DNA of 64,000 nt from assembly GCF_004104355.1 (NCBI RefSeq), contig NZ_RJLM01000006.1:62001-126000 (forward strand), read 5' to 3'. Each line of letters starts with the position of its first letter. Position 1 is the first letter of the stretch. Shown one piece after another: positions 1 through 8,669 of this stretch. The notes below the pieces were generated by a model. The model saw nothing but the letters and a program-made list of their open reading frames with translations, was not told the DNA's origin and searched no databases. This DNA comes from Photobacterium chitinilyticum (GTDB lineage Bacteria; Pseudomonadota; Gammaproteobacteria; Enterobacterales; Vibrionaceae). Made by a program: the position numbers and the translations under genes.

Positions 1-2
1 TG

Positions 3-2582
3 GACGAGGCTCAACTTCAGGCTCTCGGCCTGTCAATGGAAGAAATTGCAAGCAAGGTGAATGCCGCTTCTGTGACAGATACCGGCGGAGAGTTATTGGG
101 GCCGGATGGAAAGCTAACTATCAAGACGGATCAACAGAGATATGACGCAAAAGAGTTCTCTACTATTGCGATTAAACAGACCGTAGACGGGCAACGAATA
201 CGGCTGGCTGATATTGCCACTGTCAAAGATGATTTTGCCAATAAGAACAACCTGACCCGATATAACGGACAAAGCTCTGTTGGCCTTAAGGTCAAGATGT
301 ACGGCAAGTCCAACATTACGCGGGTTGCCGAAGCCGTAAAGCGCATTGTTGGCGCTTATCAAGAGACATTGCCTGCTGGTGTACGCGTTGAGCTGTGGAA
401 TGACAGAAGTAAGCCAATCAAGGATCGGCTGTCGCTGCTTCTTGATAATAGCGTTCAAGGCATCGCGATGGTCATTGCCTTACTGGCCCTGTTTCTGAAT
501 GTACGCGTTGCTTTTTGGGTCGGCGTTGGTCTCCCCGTTATTTTTGCCGGAGCGGTGACATTGATGGGAGACTCGCTGTTTGGTTTGACATTGAATGAGC
601 TGACAACCTTCGGCTTTATCATTGCTTTGGGTATTGTCGTTGATGATGCCGTAGTCATAGGCGAGAGCATTTATGACGAACGGGAAAAATACGGAGCGAC
701 CCTGCAAGCGACTATCTCGGGAGCGAATAAGGTTGCTACTCCCACAACGTTTGGGGTGCTGACGACGATGGTGGCATTTCTTGCGATGACGTTAATTGAA
801 GGTGATCTGGGTAAAATATTTGCTCAGTTCGCCTATGCGGCGGCATTTTGCCTGCTGTTTTCATTGATCGAATCAAAACTGATCCTGCCATCGCATCTGG
901 CGCATTTAAAAATGTCGTCCGGTTCGGAAAATCATGGTTTTTTTTCGTTTTGGAATCGGTTGCAGAGCCGCGTCACTACCGGCCTGAAGCGTTTCACATA
1001 CGATATGTACAAGCCCTTTCTCGGTGTTGTGCTTAGGTACCGATATGCCGCATTGGCAATATTTGTTTCGGTGCTTATTTTTGTGGTCGGCCTGCTATTT
1101 TCAGGGAATATTAAATCGGTCTTTTTTCCTGAAATTTCAGCTGATTTTGTTACCGTTGAGCTTGTGTTTGAAGATGATGCCGGTTACGGCTTGGTACAGC
1201 GGGAGGCGTTAACCATTGAAAAGCTTTCTGACGAACTGAATCAGCAGCTTGTCGATGAATTCGCGTTATCAAAGGCACCGATTCAACATTTATTGGTCGT
1301 TACGTCTGATAACGCTGTTACTATTACGGCTGGGCTGTCAGCTAATAACCAGAGACCTTTTACCGCCAGTGAGCTAGCCGAGCGATGGCAGTTTATGGTA
1401 CCGCCGCTTGAAGGGGTTGCTCGAGTTAGCTTTCTCGCAGACATGATCACTGACAAAGCGATAAGCATCGAATTAAGAAGCAAAGACAATCAGACTATTG
1501 ATAGCGCAGGCAAGGCGTTGATAAAAAAGCTTGAGTTATTTAATGGAGTCTCTGGAATAAAGAGTGGGCTAAAGGCGGCTCAGGTGCAGGTTGATTTAGC
1601 ATTGAAGCCGGAAGGGATGGCTATGGGGCTGACAACTTCAGGGTTGCTTAAACAGGTTAGGCTGGCTTATCAGGGGTATGAAATCCAGCGTCTTCAAAAA
1701 GGCGAGAATGAAGTAAAAGTTAAGCTTCAATACCCAGTCAAGAAGCGTCAGAGCTTGGATGATCTTCAATACGCAAGAATTCGTCTCGCTAATGGCAAGG
1801 TGGTTCCGCTTAGCACGGTTGCTGACATATCAACCAAGTATGTGGCGACAAGCATAGAGCGCATCAATCAAAGTCGCGTCAATGTGATCACTGCAGATGT
1901 GAATAAAGCCCTGATCTCGCCATCAGAGATTATTAATAGCTTAGATGAGGGGCTGTTCAAACAGCTAAAGGCAAACCATCAGGATCTAGAGATAGTGATT
2001 TCCGGACAACAACAACAAGAAGCGGAAGTTACCCAATCGTTTAAAGGGGCGTTTATTGTTGCGGCGATAGTGATTTATGCGCTGTTGGCGATTCCGCTCA
2101 AATCCTACTTGCAGCCGTTTGTTATTATGTGTGCAATTCCATTTGGTATTGTTGGTGCCTTGTTGGGTCATTGGCTTCATGGCGTACCGATCAGCCTGCT
2201 TTCTCTGTTTGGCATACTGGCCTTGTCGGGGGTTGTGGTGAATGACAGCTTGCTACTTATTTCTCAATATAACCGAGAACGAACGATAGGGTTGTCAGTG
2301 ACCGATGCGTTATTGGCATCGGGAGCCGGCAGAATGCGGGCAATATTACTGACTTCAACCACAACCTATGCCGGCCTGGCTCCTTTGTTGGCTGAAACGT
2401 CACCGCAGGCACAGTTTCTGATCCCGGCGGCAATATCGATGGGATATGGGATTCTGTTTGCCACCATCATTACATTAGTTTTGATCCCTGCTATTGTGAT
2501 GCTGAGTGAAGACTTGGTCAGCCTGACAGGTAGCAAAAAGTCGAATGCAGAGACAAGAAATAGAGTGGATTTAGCGTTATGA
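3..2582 (+). CDS. RND-family efflux transporter permease (5' partial)
   Basis: Inner-membrane pump subunit of the resistance-nodulation-division superfamily, which exports substrates by proton antiport together with a periplasmic adaptor and an outer-membrane channel. The reading frame is open to the window edge, so the N-terminal part is missing; about 860 residues are visible. Seen: hydrophobic clusters in the two usual blocks, and the TM4 proton-relay motif GIVVDDAVVIGE with the paired Asp. A second hydrophobic block near the C-terminus contains GVVVNDSLLL. The 18 bp between its stop and the original ATG of the response-regulator gene (2601) suggests an RND-regulator-kinase operon before the insertion at 2604. 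The substrate cannot be told from sequence. Confidence 0.9.
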   Translation, partial: DEAQLQALGLSMEEIASKVNAASVTDTGGELLGPDGKLTIKTDQQRYDAKEFSTIAIKQTVDGQRIRLADIATVKDDFANKNNLTRYNGQSSVGLKVKMYGKSNITRVAEAVKRIVGAYQETLPAGVRVELWNDRSKPIKDRLSLLLDNSVQGIAMVIALLALFLNVRVAFWVGVGLPVIFAGAVTLMGDSLFGLTLNELTTFGFIIALGIVVDDAVVIGESIYDEREKYGATLQATISGANKVATPTTFGVLTTMVAFLAMTLIEGDLGKIFAQFAYAAAFCLLFSLIESKLILPSHLAHLKMSSGSENHGFFSFWNRLQSRVTTGLKRFTYDMYKPFLGVVLRYRYAALAIFVSVLIFVVGLLFSGNIKSVFFPEISADFVTVELVFEDDAGYGLVQREALTIEKLSDELNQQLVDEFALSKAPIQHLLVVTSDNAVTITAGLSANNQRPFTASELAERWQFMVPPLEGVARVSFLADMITDKAISIELRSKDNQTIDSAGKALIKKLELFNGVSGIKSGLKAAQVQVDLALKPEGMAMGLTTSGLLKQVRLAYQGYEIQRLQKGENEVKVKLQYPVKKRQSLDDLQYARIRLANGKVVPLSTVADISTKYVATSIERINQSRVNVITADVNKALISPSEIINSLDEGLFKQLKANHQDLEIVISGQQQQEAEVTQSFKGAFIVAAIVIYALLAIPLKSYLQPFVIMCAIPFGIVGALLGHWLHGVPISLLSLFGILALSGVVVNDSLLLISQYNRERTIGLSVTDALLASGAGRMRAILLTSTTTYAGLAPLLAETSPQAQFLIPAAISMGYGILFATIITLVLIPAIVMLSEDLVSLTGSKKSNAETRNRVDLAL

Positions 2583-2610
2583 AAGAGCAATTAATTAATC
2601 ATGGGTAAAT

Positions 2611-2627
2611 CCCCGGCTATGCCGGGG
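2611..2627. repeat. Left-end hairpin of the IS200-type element
   Basis: CCCCGGC-TAT-GCCGGGG is a perfect 7-bp stem with a 3-base loop just inside the left end. Subterminal imperfect palindromes of this sort are the TnpA recognition structures in IS200/IS605 elements (known for the family). Confidence 0.75.
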
Positions 2628-2643
2628 AGACTCGCATAGGTTT

Positions 2644-2665
2644 TACCTTTACCGCGGTAAAGGTA
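2644..2665. repeat. Perfect 22-bp palindrome upstream of tnpA
   Basis: An 11-bp arm pairs perfectly with its complement around the central CGCG, 37 bp before the tnpA start. In IS200 elements an inverted repeat at this place lies in the 5' leader and limits transcription and translation of tnpA, including read-through from outside. That role is inferred here. Confidence 0.65.
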
Positions 2666-2702
2666 CTTTCTGATCTCGACCAAGAGTAAGAAGGAATAAC
2701 CT

Positions 2703-3134
2703 ATGCGAGATTATAAAAGTTTGTCTCATACGCGATGGGATTGTAAATACCATATTGTATTTATTCCCAAGAAAAGACAGAAAGTGATATTTGGTGCGAT
2801 TAGAAAGCACCTTGGTGATGTCTTTCATGAGTTAGCACGACGGCAAGGGATAGTTATCGAAGAGGGGCATTTGATGAAAGATCATGTACATATGTGCCTC
2901 AGTATCCCACCAAAGTTGGCAGTGTCACATGTGGTTGGCTACATGAAAGGAAAAAGTGCTATATCGATAGCCAGAAATTTTAAAGGGAAACAAAGAAATT
3001 TCACTGGTGAATCGTTTTGGGCGAGAGGCTATTTTGTCTCAACTATTGGTCTTGATGAGGAAATGGTACGAGCGTATATCCAAAATCAAGAAGAGCAGGA
3101 TTGCCACCGTGATCAATTGAAGTTTGGGGTTTGA
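2703..3134 (+). CDS. tnpA: IS200-family transposase TnpA (HUH/Y1)
   Basis: This 143-residue protein is the usual full length for Y1 transposases. The HUH motif is seen as H61-V-H63, and the catalytic tyrosine is Y125 within AYIQNQ, with Q129 one helical turn later. It cuts and joins single-stranded DNA at the subterminal hairpins. The ORF is intact and starts shortly after an AAGGAATAACCT leader, so the element may still be active. The sequence strongly resembles IS1004-type vibrio elements as remembered; no search was run. Confidence 0.92.
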   Translation: MRDYKSLSHTRWDCKYHIVFIPKKRQKVIFGAIRKHLGDVFHELARRQGIVIEEGHLMKDHVHMCLSIPPKLAVSHVVGYMKGKSAISIARNFKGKQRNFTGESFWARGYFVSTIGLDEEMVRAYIQNQEEQDCHRDQLKFGV

Positions 3135-3182
3135 TGCGCCTTGGGCGCTTACTTTAGCCCTTTGAGGGCGTCACTCAATAAG

Positions 3183-3201
3183 CCTCCGGCTTTGCCGGAG
3201 G
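3183..3201. repeat. Right-end hairpin of the IS200-type element
   Basis: CCTCCGGC-TTT-GCCGGAGG is an 8-bp perfect stem close to the right end, with the same CGGC-loop-GCCG core as the left hairpin. A smaller GCGCC/GGCGC stem at 3136-3148 follows the tnpA stop. Confidence 0.7.
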
Positions 3202-3220
3202 TCATTTAACTGAAGTTCTA

Positions 3221-3877
3221 TTGATAGAAGATGACAGGGATCTGGCTCTTTCTATCGCTGAGTATTTGCGTTACGAGGGAATCCGTTGTGATCATGCCTT
3301 TAATGGTCATACCGGGTTTAATCTGGCGGAGAAAAATAACTACGACGTCATTTTACTTGATCTCATGTTACCAAGAATCGATGGCGTAACGGTATGCCAA
3401 AGGCTGCGGACGAATGGTAATGACACGTCCATTTTGATGCTGACGGCCAAAGATACGCTCGATGATAAAGAGGTGGGCTTTGAGGCTGGAACCGATGATT
3501 ACTTGGTAAAACCGTTCGCGATGAAAGAGCTTGCGATGAGAGTCAAAGCGCTGGCAAAAAGAAAAAGTGGCCAGGTGAAAAAGCTATGTGTCGGTGAGCT
3601 TGTTCTGGAGCTGCATACTCGAATGGTAAGGCGCGAGGGGAAAGAGATTAAGCTGACTCCAATCTGTTTGTTGCTGTTGGAAATGTTGATGAGAAAAAGC
3701 CCTGCAATAGTCAGTAAAAGAGAGCTCGAAGAAACGTTATGGTCGGAAGATGCACCAGACAGCGATAACTTAAAAGTGCAGATATACCAGTTGAGGCAGA
3801 AGATCGATAAGCCTTTTGCAACCAAGCTGATAGAAACTGTCTCTGGCCATGGGTTTAGAATAATAGGTACAAAATGA
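3221..3877 (+). CDS. OmpR-family response regulator, start codon severed by IS200 insertion
   Basis: A receiver domain followed by a winged-helix DNA-binding domain. Seen from the TTG at 3221: acidic pair D4/D5, phospho-acceptor D47 (in LLDLML), T75, and K97 in VKPF; the C-terminal half has a normal OmpR wing. The IS lies between the original ATG (2601) and codon 2. Reading back in frame from 3221 meets a stop at 3179 with no ATG, GTG or other TTG, so TTG 3221 is the only start left. It would drop the first beta strand (T-E-V-L-L), and the nearest purine-rich GGAGGT lies about 17 bases away. Expression is probably poor or lost. The gene overlaps the kinase by ATGA. Confidence 0.88.
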   Translation: MIEDDRDLALSIAEYLRYEGIRCDHAFNGHTGFNLAEKNNYDVILLDLMLPRIDGVTVCQRLRTNGNDTSILMLTAKDTLDDKEVGFEAGTDDYLVKPFAMKELAMRVKALAKRKSGQVKKLCVGELVLELHTRMVRREGKEIKLTPICLLLLEMLMRKSPAIVSKRELEETLWSEDAPDSDNLKVQIYQLRQKIDKPFATKLIETVSGHGFRIIGTK

Positions 3878-5163
3878 CGCTGGCAAAAAAATTCTCTGTT
3901 AGTAATAATCTGACATCCTATTTTTTCGGTATCGCCTTAATCACGGTGATCGTATATACCGAGCTTTTAGTGCAGTATTTTGAAAATGGTATCGAGAGTT
4001 CAGCGGAGTTACGCTTATTGACTGAGACCCGCTCGTTTGCCAATGCCTATGAGCAAGATAAAACCGCCCCTCTTCCTTCATCTTATGTGATGACGTTTTA
4101 TTTTGACGAACTGCCCAAGCTGGTTATGCAGCAATCAGACATACTGAAAGGTGTGGATCTAAACGTTGGTGATTTCTTATTTATTATGGGGGATGAGGTG
4201 GTTCCTAAGCTGCTAGAAGATGAGTTTGTTTTGGTGCTTCACCATGGCAAACTGCATGATGGCCGCTCTTTGTATGCTATTGCAAAATATGACTTTAACC
4301 TCTTGGCTGATCATGAAACTGAGCGGTGGGATGAGGACTTCCTTTTCATACTGTATATCGGCGTTGGGTATCTTGTGCTGATATTGATGGCACTTTGGTT
4401 TTATAGCTACCGGGTAGGGAAAAAGTCCGGTGCGCTTGTTGACTGGGCTGAACAGGTATCGACAGACAACCTGGGCTCAGAGCGACCTGATTTTCAATTT
4501 AATGAATACAATCGTGTTGCTACTTGCTTAGAACAATCTTTGAAGCGAAATGCTGCGCTGATGGAGCGAGAGAAAAAGTTCTTATCACATGCCAGCCATG
4601 AACTTAGAACACCTATTGCGATTATCCGGGCCAACATGGAAATTTTGGAGAGAATGGACATACCGGAGTTGGCGCTTAGCCCGCTTAGCCGAGTTGAGCG
4701 AGCCAATACCAATATGCAGTTAATAACGGAAACACTGCTGTGGTTAGGAAGGAAAAATGATATAGCGCCTGCAGAGTATCAGGTAAATATCACTTACTTA
4801 CTCAAGCAGCTAATAGATGATCATACCTACCTTATTCAAGGAGAAAGTGTTGAGGTTATTCATGACTATGATGTTGCACCCGTTGAGGTTTTACCGGCAA
4901 CACCGTTGATGATCATACTCAATAACTTGATTCGGAATGCCTTTCAGTACACACATAAAGGCTGGATCAGAGTGACTTATCAGTGCGGTAGAATAATTGT
5001 TGAGAATTATGATACGGACATAGTGAATGACCGAGAGGTCGTTAGTTTTGGCTTGGGCTTAGAGCTAACCCAAAAAGTGTGTAGCAGGCTTCATTGGGAA
5101 TTAGACATAATTTACAGTGACGGCGGGGTAAAAGCGGCGCTGCAGTTGCCCGTGAGTGGATAA
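3874..5163 (+). CDS. Sensor histidine kinase
   Basis: Membrane sensor of a two-component system, partner of the preceding regulator (4-bp ATGA overlap, so translation is coupled). Layout over 429 residues: TM1 about 15-34, a periplasmic sensing region of about 120 residues, TM2 about 157-178, then the H-box SHASHELRTP with phosphorylated H242, the N-box NNLIRNAFQYT and the G-box GLGLELT. A conserved linker (EYNRVATCLEQSL) links TM2 to the H-box. It probably controls the RND pump or an envelope stress response, judged only by position. Its supply of mRNA and its partner are compromised by the insertion upstream. Confidence 0.9.
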   Translation: MTLAKKFSVSNNLTSYFFGIALITVIVYTELLVQYFENGIESSAELRLLTETRSFANAYEQDKTAPLPSSYVMTFYFDELPKLVMQQSDILKGVDLNVGDFLFIMGDEVVPKLLEDEFVLVLHHGKLHDGRSLYAIAKYDFNLLADHETERWDEDFLFILYIGVGYLVLILMALWFYSYRVGKKSGALVDWAEQVSTDNLGSERPDFQFNEYNRVATCLEQSLKRNAALMEREKKFLSHASHELRTPIAIIRANMEILERMDIPELALSPLSRVERANTNMQLITETLLWLGRKNDIAPAEYQVNITYLLKQLIDDHTYLIQGESVEVIHDYDVAPVEVLPATPLMIILNNLIRNAFQYTHKGWIRVTYQCGRIIVENYDTDIVNDREVVSFGLGLELTQKVCSRLHWELDIIYSDGGVKAALQLPVSG

Positions 5164-5183
5164 GTACTCGGTTCTGTTAGGTT

Positions 5184-5210
5184 GGGTTGGCCTGGGTATA
5201 AAGCCAACCC
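5184..5210. terminator. Bidirectional terminator hairpin
   Basis: GGGTTGGC and GCCAACCC form an 8-bp stem with an 11-base loop followed by ATTTAATTT. It lies between the convergent kinase and DUF2860 genes and could serve both. Confidence 0.7.
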
Positions 5211-5217
5211 ATTTAAT

Positions 5218-6189
5218 TTAGAATTTATATGATAAGCCTACGCCTGTGAAGTAGTCGTTAGTATCATAAAAGTTGATGTTTGAAGCCGTGTTTGAATATC
5301 CCAGCAGAGCGTTGAAACCCCAGTTGTCCCACCCCATGAATTCGCTGTACTCATAGGAAAGATTAACTCCGTAACTGTTATTCTTTTGGGTGTTGTTGAA
5401 TATCGGGTTCTTCGCGTCGTATTGGGTATTGGAGTAGTCACCATTAACCGAAAAAGCATGGTCGCCTATCATATGCATGTAAGTCAATGATATGCCGTAT
5501 CGTTTAAAGGACATAGCTTTACCATCAGCAGAATGATCTTGGTAAGAAATAGAGGGTTCCAAAAATGATGTTGCGCTGATAGGAAAGCCCATAGAAATGC
5601 CCGCGTAATACCCGCTGGCATCACGATTGAGCAACTCTTGGTTACTTGTCAGTTGGCTTCCGGATTTTTCGTTATCAATATCTTGGTCGTAGAATGCGAA
5701 ATCGCCTGATAGACCAGTATCTAGAATGTTTTCATACTGAATTCGATAAGTGTTACCTGAAATATCGGTCTTTTTTCTCGCGGTATTCGTGATATATGGG
5801 TCCTCCCAAACTTCACCATTGGCAATCGTGGGTAAGTAGGCAAATGACAGGACAGATTCATTACCAAACTCCATGGCATATCCTAGTTCTACGGCAAACA
5901 CACCTTCGATAATATCTCCTCGTGCGGAACCGAAATACAACTGGTGGTTATTAGTATCCCCAAAGGTATAACGAAGCTGCCCTAGAGGAGCAAACATAGC
6001 CCCGGATTCTGATTCTCCCGCGCTATTCAGTTCTCCATTTTTGGTTTCTTTGTCCATATTGAAGTTGCTTTTTCCGCCGCTAAATCCAGCCAAAAGACTG
6101 ACTTCACCGCCAAGCCCCGGTTCGCCCAGCTCGGCGAAAGCCGTACCACTTAACGCAATACCCAGTGGCAATAAATATAGGTGTTTCAT
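5218..6189 (-). CDS. DUF2860-type outer-membrane beta-barrel protein
   Basis: A 323-residue protein with a clear signal peptide (MKHLYLLPLGIALSGTAFA, cleaved before ELG). The rest alternates hydrophobic and polar residues and ends in a C-terminal aromatic (YKF), as in beta-barrel outer-membrane proteins. The family call rests on remembered resemblance to vibrio DUF2860 proteins (early GGEVSLLAGFSGGKSNFN). Its function is unknown. It is monocistronic, convergent with the kinase gene, and has a possible SD (AGAGGAACAAT) just before the ATG. Confidence 0.7.
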   Translation of the reverse strand: MKHLYLLPLGIALSGTAFAELGEPGLGGEVSLLAGFSGGKSNFNMDKETKNGELNSAGESESGAMFAPLGQLRYTFGDTNNHQLYFGSARGDIIEGVFAVELGYAMEFGNESVLSFAYLPTIANGEVWEDPYITNTARKKTDISGNTYRIQYENILDTGLSGDFAFYDQDIDNEKSGSQLTSNQELLNRDASGYYAGISMGFPISATSFLEPSISYQDHSADGKAMSFKRYGISLTYMHMIGDHAFSVNGDYSNTQYDAKNPIFNNTQKNNSYGVNLSYEYSEFMGWDNWGFNALLGYSNTASNINFYDTNDYFTGVGLSYKF

Positions 6190-6311
6190 ATTGTTCCTCT
6201 TCCATACGTTTAAACACCTATACCTTCAACTAAAACGGGTAAATGAGAAGTGAATTTCGATTAATATTACAGTGTTTTTTTGTCACGTGAATAAGGCTGG
6301 CTTATATTTCA

Positions 6312-7378
6312 TTAGCGCAGTTCAAATGCCAACTTCTGGCTTTCTCGGCCATTGATAATGATAGAAAGCTGGTGTTCACCGGGGTAGAACTTCCTGGTTG
6401 TTATCGGTTTGAAGCTTTGATTTCGCGTTCACTTATTTTGAAGACTTTGCGTGAAAGCTCACCGTTACTCTTTTTATAATAAAGCCCATATTCAAGCCTC
6501 AGCATTTTGGGAGCTGGGTTATTGTTCGTCACAGAAAAGGAGAATGCCAGCGCATCGCCGATGCCAACAGTCGGTGTTGTTATCTTGAAATCAGACAGTG
6601 CAATATTTTTACTGTCAAAACCAAACAGTGCGAGGGCTTCCGGTTTTCCCTGCTTCAACAGCGTTCTGCAGCCGTGCTTGATGAGTGCATCTGTTTCTTT
6701 ACTTTTTCCTTGCCAGTTTTTCGCAAGCTCTATGACAAAATCAGGGTTGTCTTTAGAGATATCATTGAGATTGTTGGCAGCACTTCTCCGGACGATCTCA
6801 CAGCTGTCACTTTTAAGGTTGTTCAAAATAGGCAAGATAGGCATTGGATCCTTTTTCAGGTTCGGCAATGCCATTGCCCATGGCAGTCTAGGTCTGGAGC
6901 CTTCACTGGCAAGTCGCCTGACCATGTTGTTGCTGTGGGTTGACCAGTTCAGCATCTGCGCGAGCATCTTATCCTCATACCTCAATATGAAAGCTCTGAC
7001 AGCAAATTCGCAGCTGGTAAACTGGGTGATATATTCAAATGCCGGAATGGAATTTTCATAGTCATGAATTCCGTACATGGAGACGTACTCAGGGAAAAAC
7101 ATGTATTCAATGCTTTTTTCTTTAATTCCAGCAATACGCAAATTTGCTATCAGTTGTTTTATTGTTTCCGCGGCTTCGCCAAAATCATCTGACAGGAAGT
7201 GATGAAGAACTTTGGCTGTGTGAATCATTCTTTCTTTTAGCTCGTAGCCGGCAAATTCATTGTTGAAAATCAGGCTGTCAAACACCTCTTTGTTAAATGA
7301 AGGGATGGTAAGGGCCATGGTTTCAGAAAATGTCGCGTAAAAGGATTTTGAATAGATGTCTTTGAATAAATTGCTCAT
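6312..7378 (-). pseudogene. AlkC/AlkD-like DNA alkylation repair glycosylase, frameshifted near its 3' end
   Basis: HEAT-repeat DNA glycosylase that removes alkylated bases. Start chosen at 7378 (MSNLFKD) because AGGACG lies 2-7 bases upstream. The main frame runs to a stop at 6401. The glycosylase core (VRRLASEGSRPRLPWA, then IVRRSAANNLNDIS) and the C-terminal Ig-like module (FKITTPTVGIGDALAFSF) are intact. After KVFKISEREIK the frame ends in ASNR-stop. In another frame the expected tail follows (QSFKPITTRKFYPGEHQL to AFELR, stop at 6312). The linker usually found between these parts is short, so a small out-of-frame deletion near 6415-6425 is likely. The truncated protein loses about the last 30 residues of the Ig-like module and may still fold partly. 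Confidence 0.8.
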
Positions 7379-7498
7379 AACGTCCTGTTTGTAATGAAAA
7401 CTAACTTTATCCCGGTATGGTACCAACGCTGACTGACTTAGAGTGCTGATTCAGAAGCCTGACTAATGCTAAGAGCTTACTTAGGCTAAGCCCTGAGC

Positions 7499-7801
7499 CT
7501 ATTTTTCATAGCTTGATATGATTGTTGTACTTTTTACCGAGCTTTCAAAGTACCGCGCTTTGACGTTCAGGTATTCTGTATCTGAAAAGAAGGCTTCCAT
7601 GTCCGTTTGATTGGGGAAGTTGATTGTAAAGACGCGGTTAATGTCGTTGTTCTCGACTTCAGATTGCAGGACTTCTGAAACCTTAAAGTCATAGCCGAAG
7701 CGACCGCCAAATTGTGACAGGATCGGTTTCATTGCTGTTCTGTATTCTTGATATCGGCGGTCATCAATAACGTTAAGGCCGACTAACACTTCATAAGACA
7801 T
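7499..7801 (-). CDS. DUF1330 family protein
   Basis: A 100-residue alpha/beta protein of the dimeric ferredoxin-like barrel type. The start at 7801 (MSYEVLVGLNV) is supported by AGGGAAACTACT just upstream. The typical DUF1330 pattern is visible: YQEYRTAMKPILSQFGGRF, and a terminal part with F..F.NQTDMEAFFSDTEY. No enzyme activity is assigned to the family in general. It has its own promoter region, divergent from the LysE gene. Confidence 0.75.
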   Translation of the reverse strand: MSYEVLVGLNVIDDRRYQEYRTAMKPILSQFGGRFGYDFKVSEVLQSEVENNDINRVFTINFPNQTDMEAFFSDTEYLNVKARYFESSVKSTTIISSYEK

Positions 7802-7967
7802 AGTAGTTTCCCTAAAGAAAGTGAATCTTTTTTGAATGTTCATTCAAGATGCCTTTTCTTTCGTGATTATTCAAGTGATATTTAGATGGGGTAGCTGTCA
7901 ATTATTTCTTTGGTATTTGTCTGATGAATGTGTAGACTGTTTTTTTCTCATTTTTGTACCGAGCCTC

Positions 7968-8588
7968 ATGGATCCTTCTGTCTTATTAGTATTTATCCCC
8001 ACTTTCTTTTTCGTATCAGCGACCCCGGGACTCTGTATGACCCTGGCGATGACATTGGGTATGACCATTGGTGTTCGTCGAAGCCTGTGGATGATGGTTG
8101 GCGAGCTTGCTGGTGTGGGGCTAGTTTCTCTGTCTGCTTTGGTGGGGGTCGCAACAGTGTTGCTGGCTCGGCCTAACCTTTTTCTGGCACTGAAATATCT
8201 GGGCGGCGCATACCTATTTTATCTGGGGATCCAGATGTGGCGCTCTCGAGGGAAAATGGCTATACCGTCCGATTTGGACACTCAGGTAAGCGTCAAGCCG
8301 CTTGCTCTGGCCACTCAGGGTTTCGTCACGGCCATTGCCAACCCGAAAGCCTGGGCATTCATGATCTCCCTGTTGCCTCCGTTTATTGATGCGAGTTTGC
8401 CGCTGCAACCGCAGGCTGCTGTGCTGATTAGTGTGATCCTGTGTTTTGAACTGATTTGTATGTTGCTATATGCCGCGGGAGGCCGGACTTTGCGGGGCCT
8501 GTTACAACAGCGTGGCAATGTTATGCTGATGAATCGGATCGCGGGAAGTATGATGGTAGGCGTCAGTGTCTGGCTGGTGATGGGGTAG
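7968..8588 (+). CDS. LysE/RhtB-family amino-acid exporter
   Basis: A 206-residue inner-membrane protein, the usual family length, with about six hydrophobic segments. The N-terminal family signature appears as SATPGLCMTLAMTLG, and the second repeat as TAIANPKAWAFM. LysE/RhtB members export lysine, threonine, homoserine or related amino acids; the substrate cannot be fixed. The start at 7968 (MDPSVLL) is chosen because it fits the family N-terminus; the upstream extension of the frame has no family resemblance. Only a weak GAG precedes it. Confidence 0.85.
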   Translation: MDPSVLLVFIPTFFFVSATPGLCMTLAMTLGMTIGVRRSLWMMVGELAGVGLVSLSALVGVATVLLARPNLFLALKYLGGAYLFYLGIQMWRSRGKMAIPSDLDTQVSVKPLALATQGFVTAIANPKAWAFMISLLPPFIDASLPLQPQAAVLISVILCFELICMLLYAAGGRTLRGLLQQRGNVMLMNRIAGSMMVGVSVWLVMG

Positions 8589-8603
8589 GCATTTTTGCTA
8601 AGA

Positions 8604-8639
8604 AGCCCTTGCTGATACCTGATGGTGTCGGCAAGGGCT
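8604..8639. terminator. Terminator hairpin between convergent genes
   Basis: AGCCCTTGC and GCAAGGGCT form a 9-bp perfect stem with an 18-base loop, followed by AATTATATTTT. It lies between the LysE gene (plus) and the lipoprotein gene (minus). Confidence 0.7.
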
Positions 8640-8669
8640 AATTATATTTTAACTTTTATTTATGCGATA

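Larger units (their letters stand above)
2604..3208 (+). mobile_element. IS200/IS605-family insertion sequence (IS200 type, single tnpA)
   Basis: A short element of about 605 bp carries one HUH transposase and has subterminal hairpins at both ends and no long terminal inverted repeats, as is usual for IS200-type elements. It carries no tnpB. The ends are inferred: an ATG at 2601-2603 lies directly to the left. The codons ACT-GAA-GTT-CTA-TTG-ATA resume at 3209 in the frame of the response regulator. Joining the two flanks restores a normal receiver start (M-T-E-V-L-L-I-E-D-D). The exact boundary could shift by a few bases. Confidence 0.85.
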
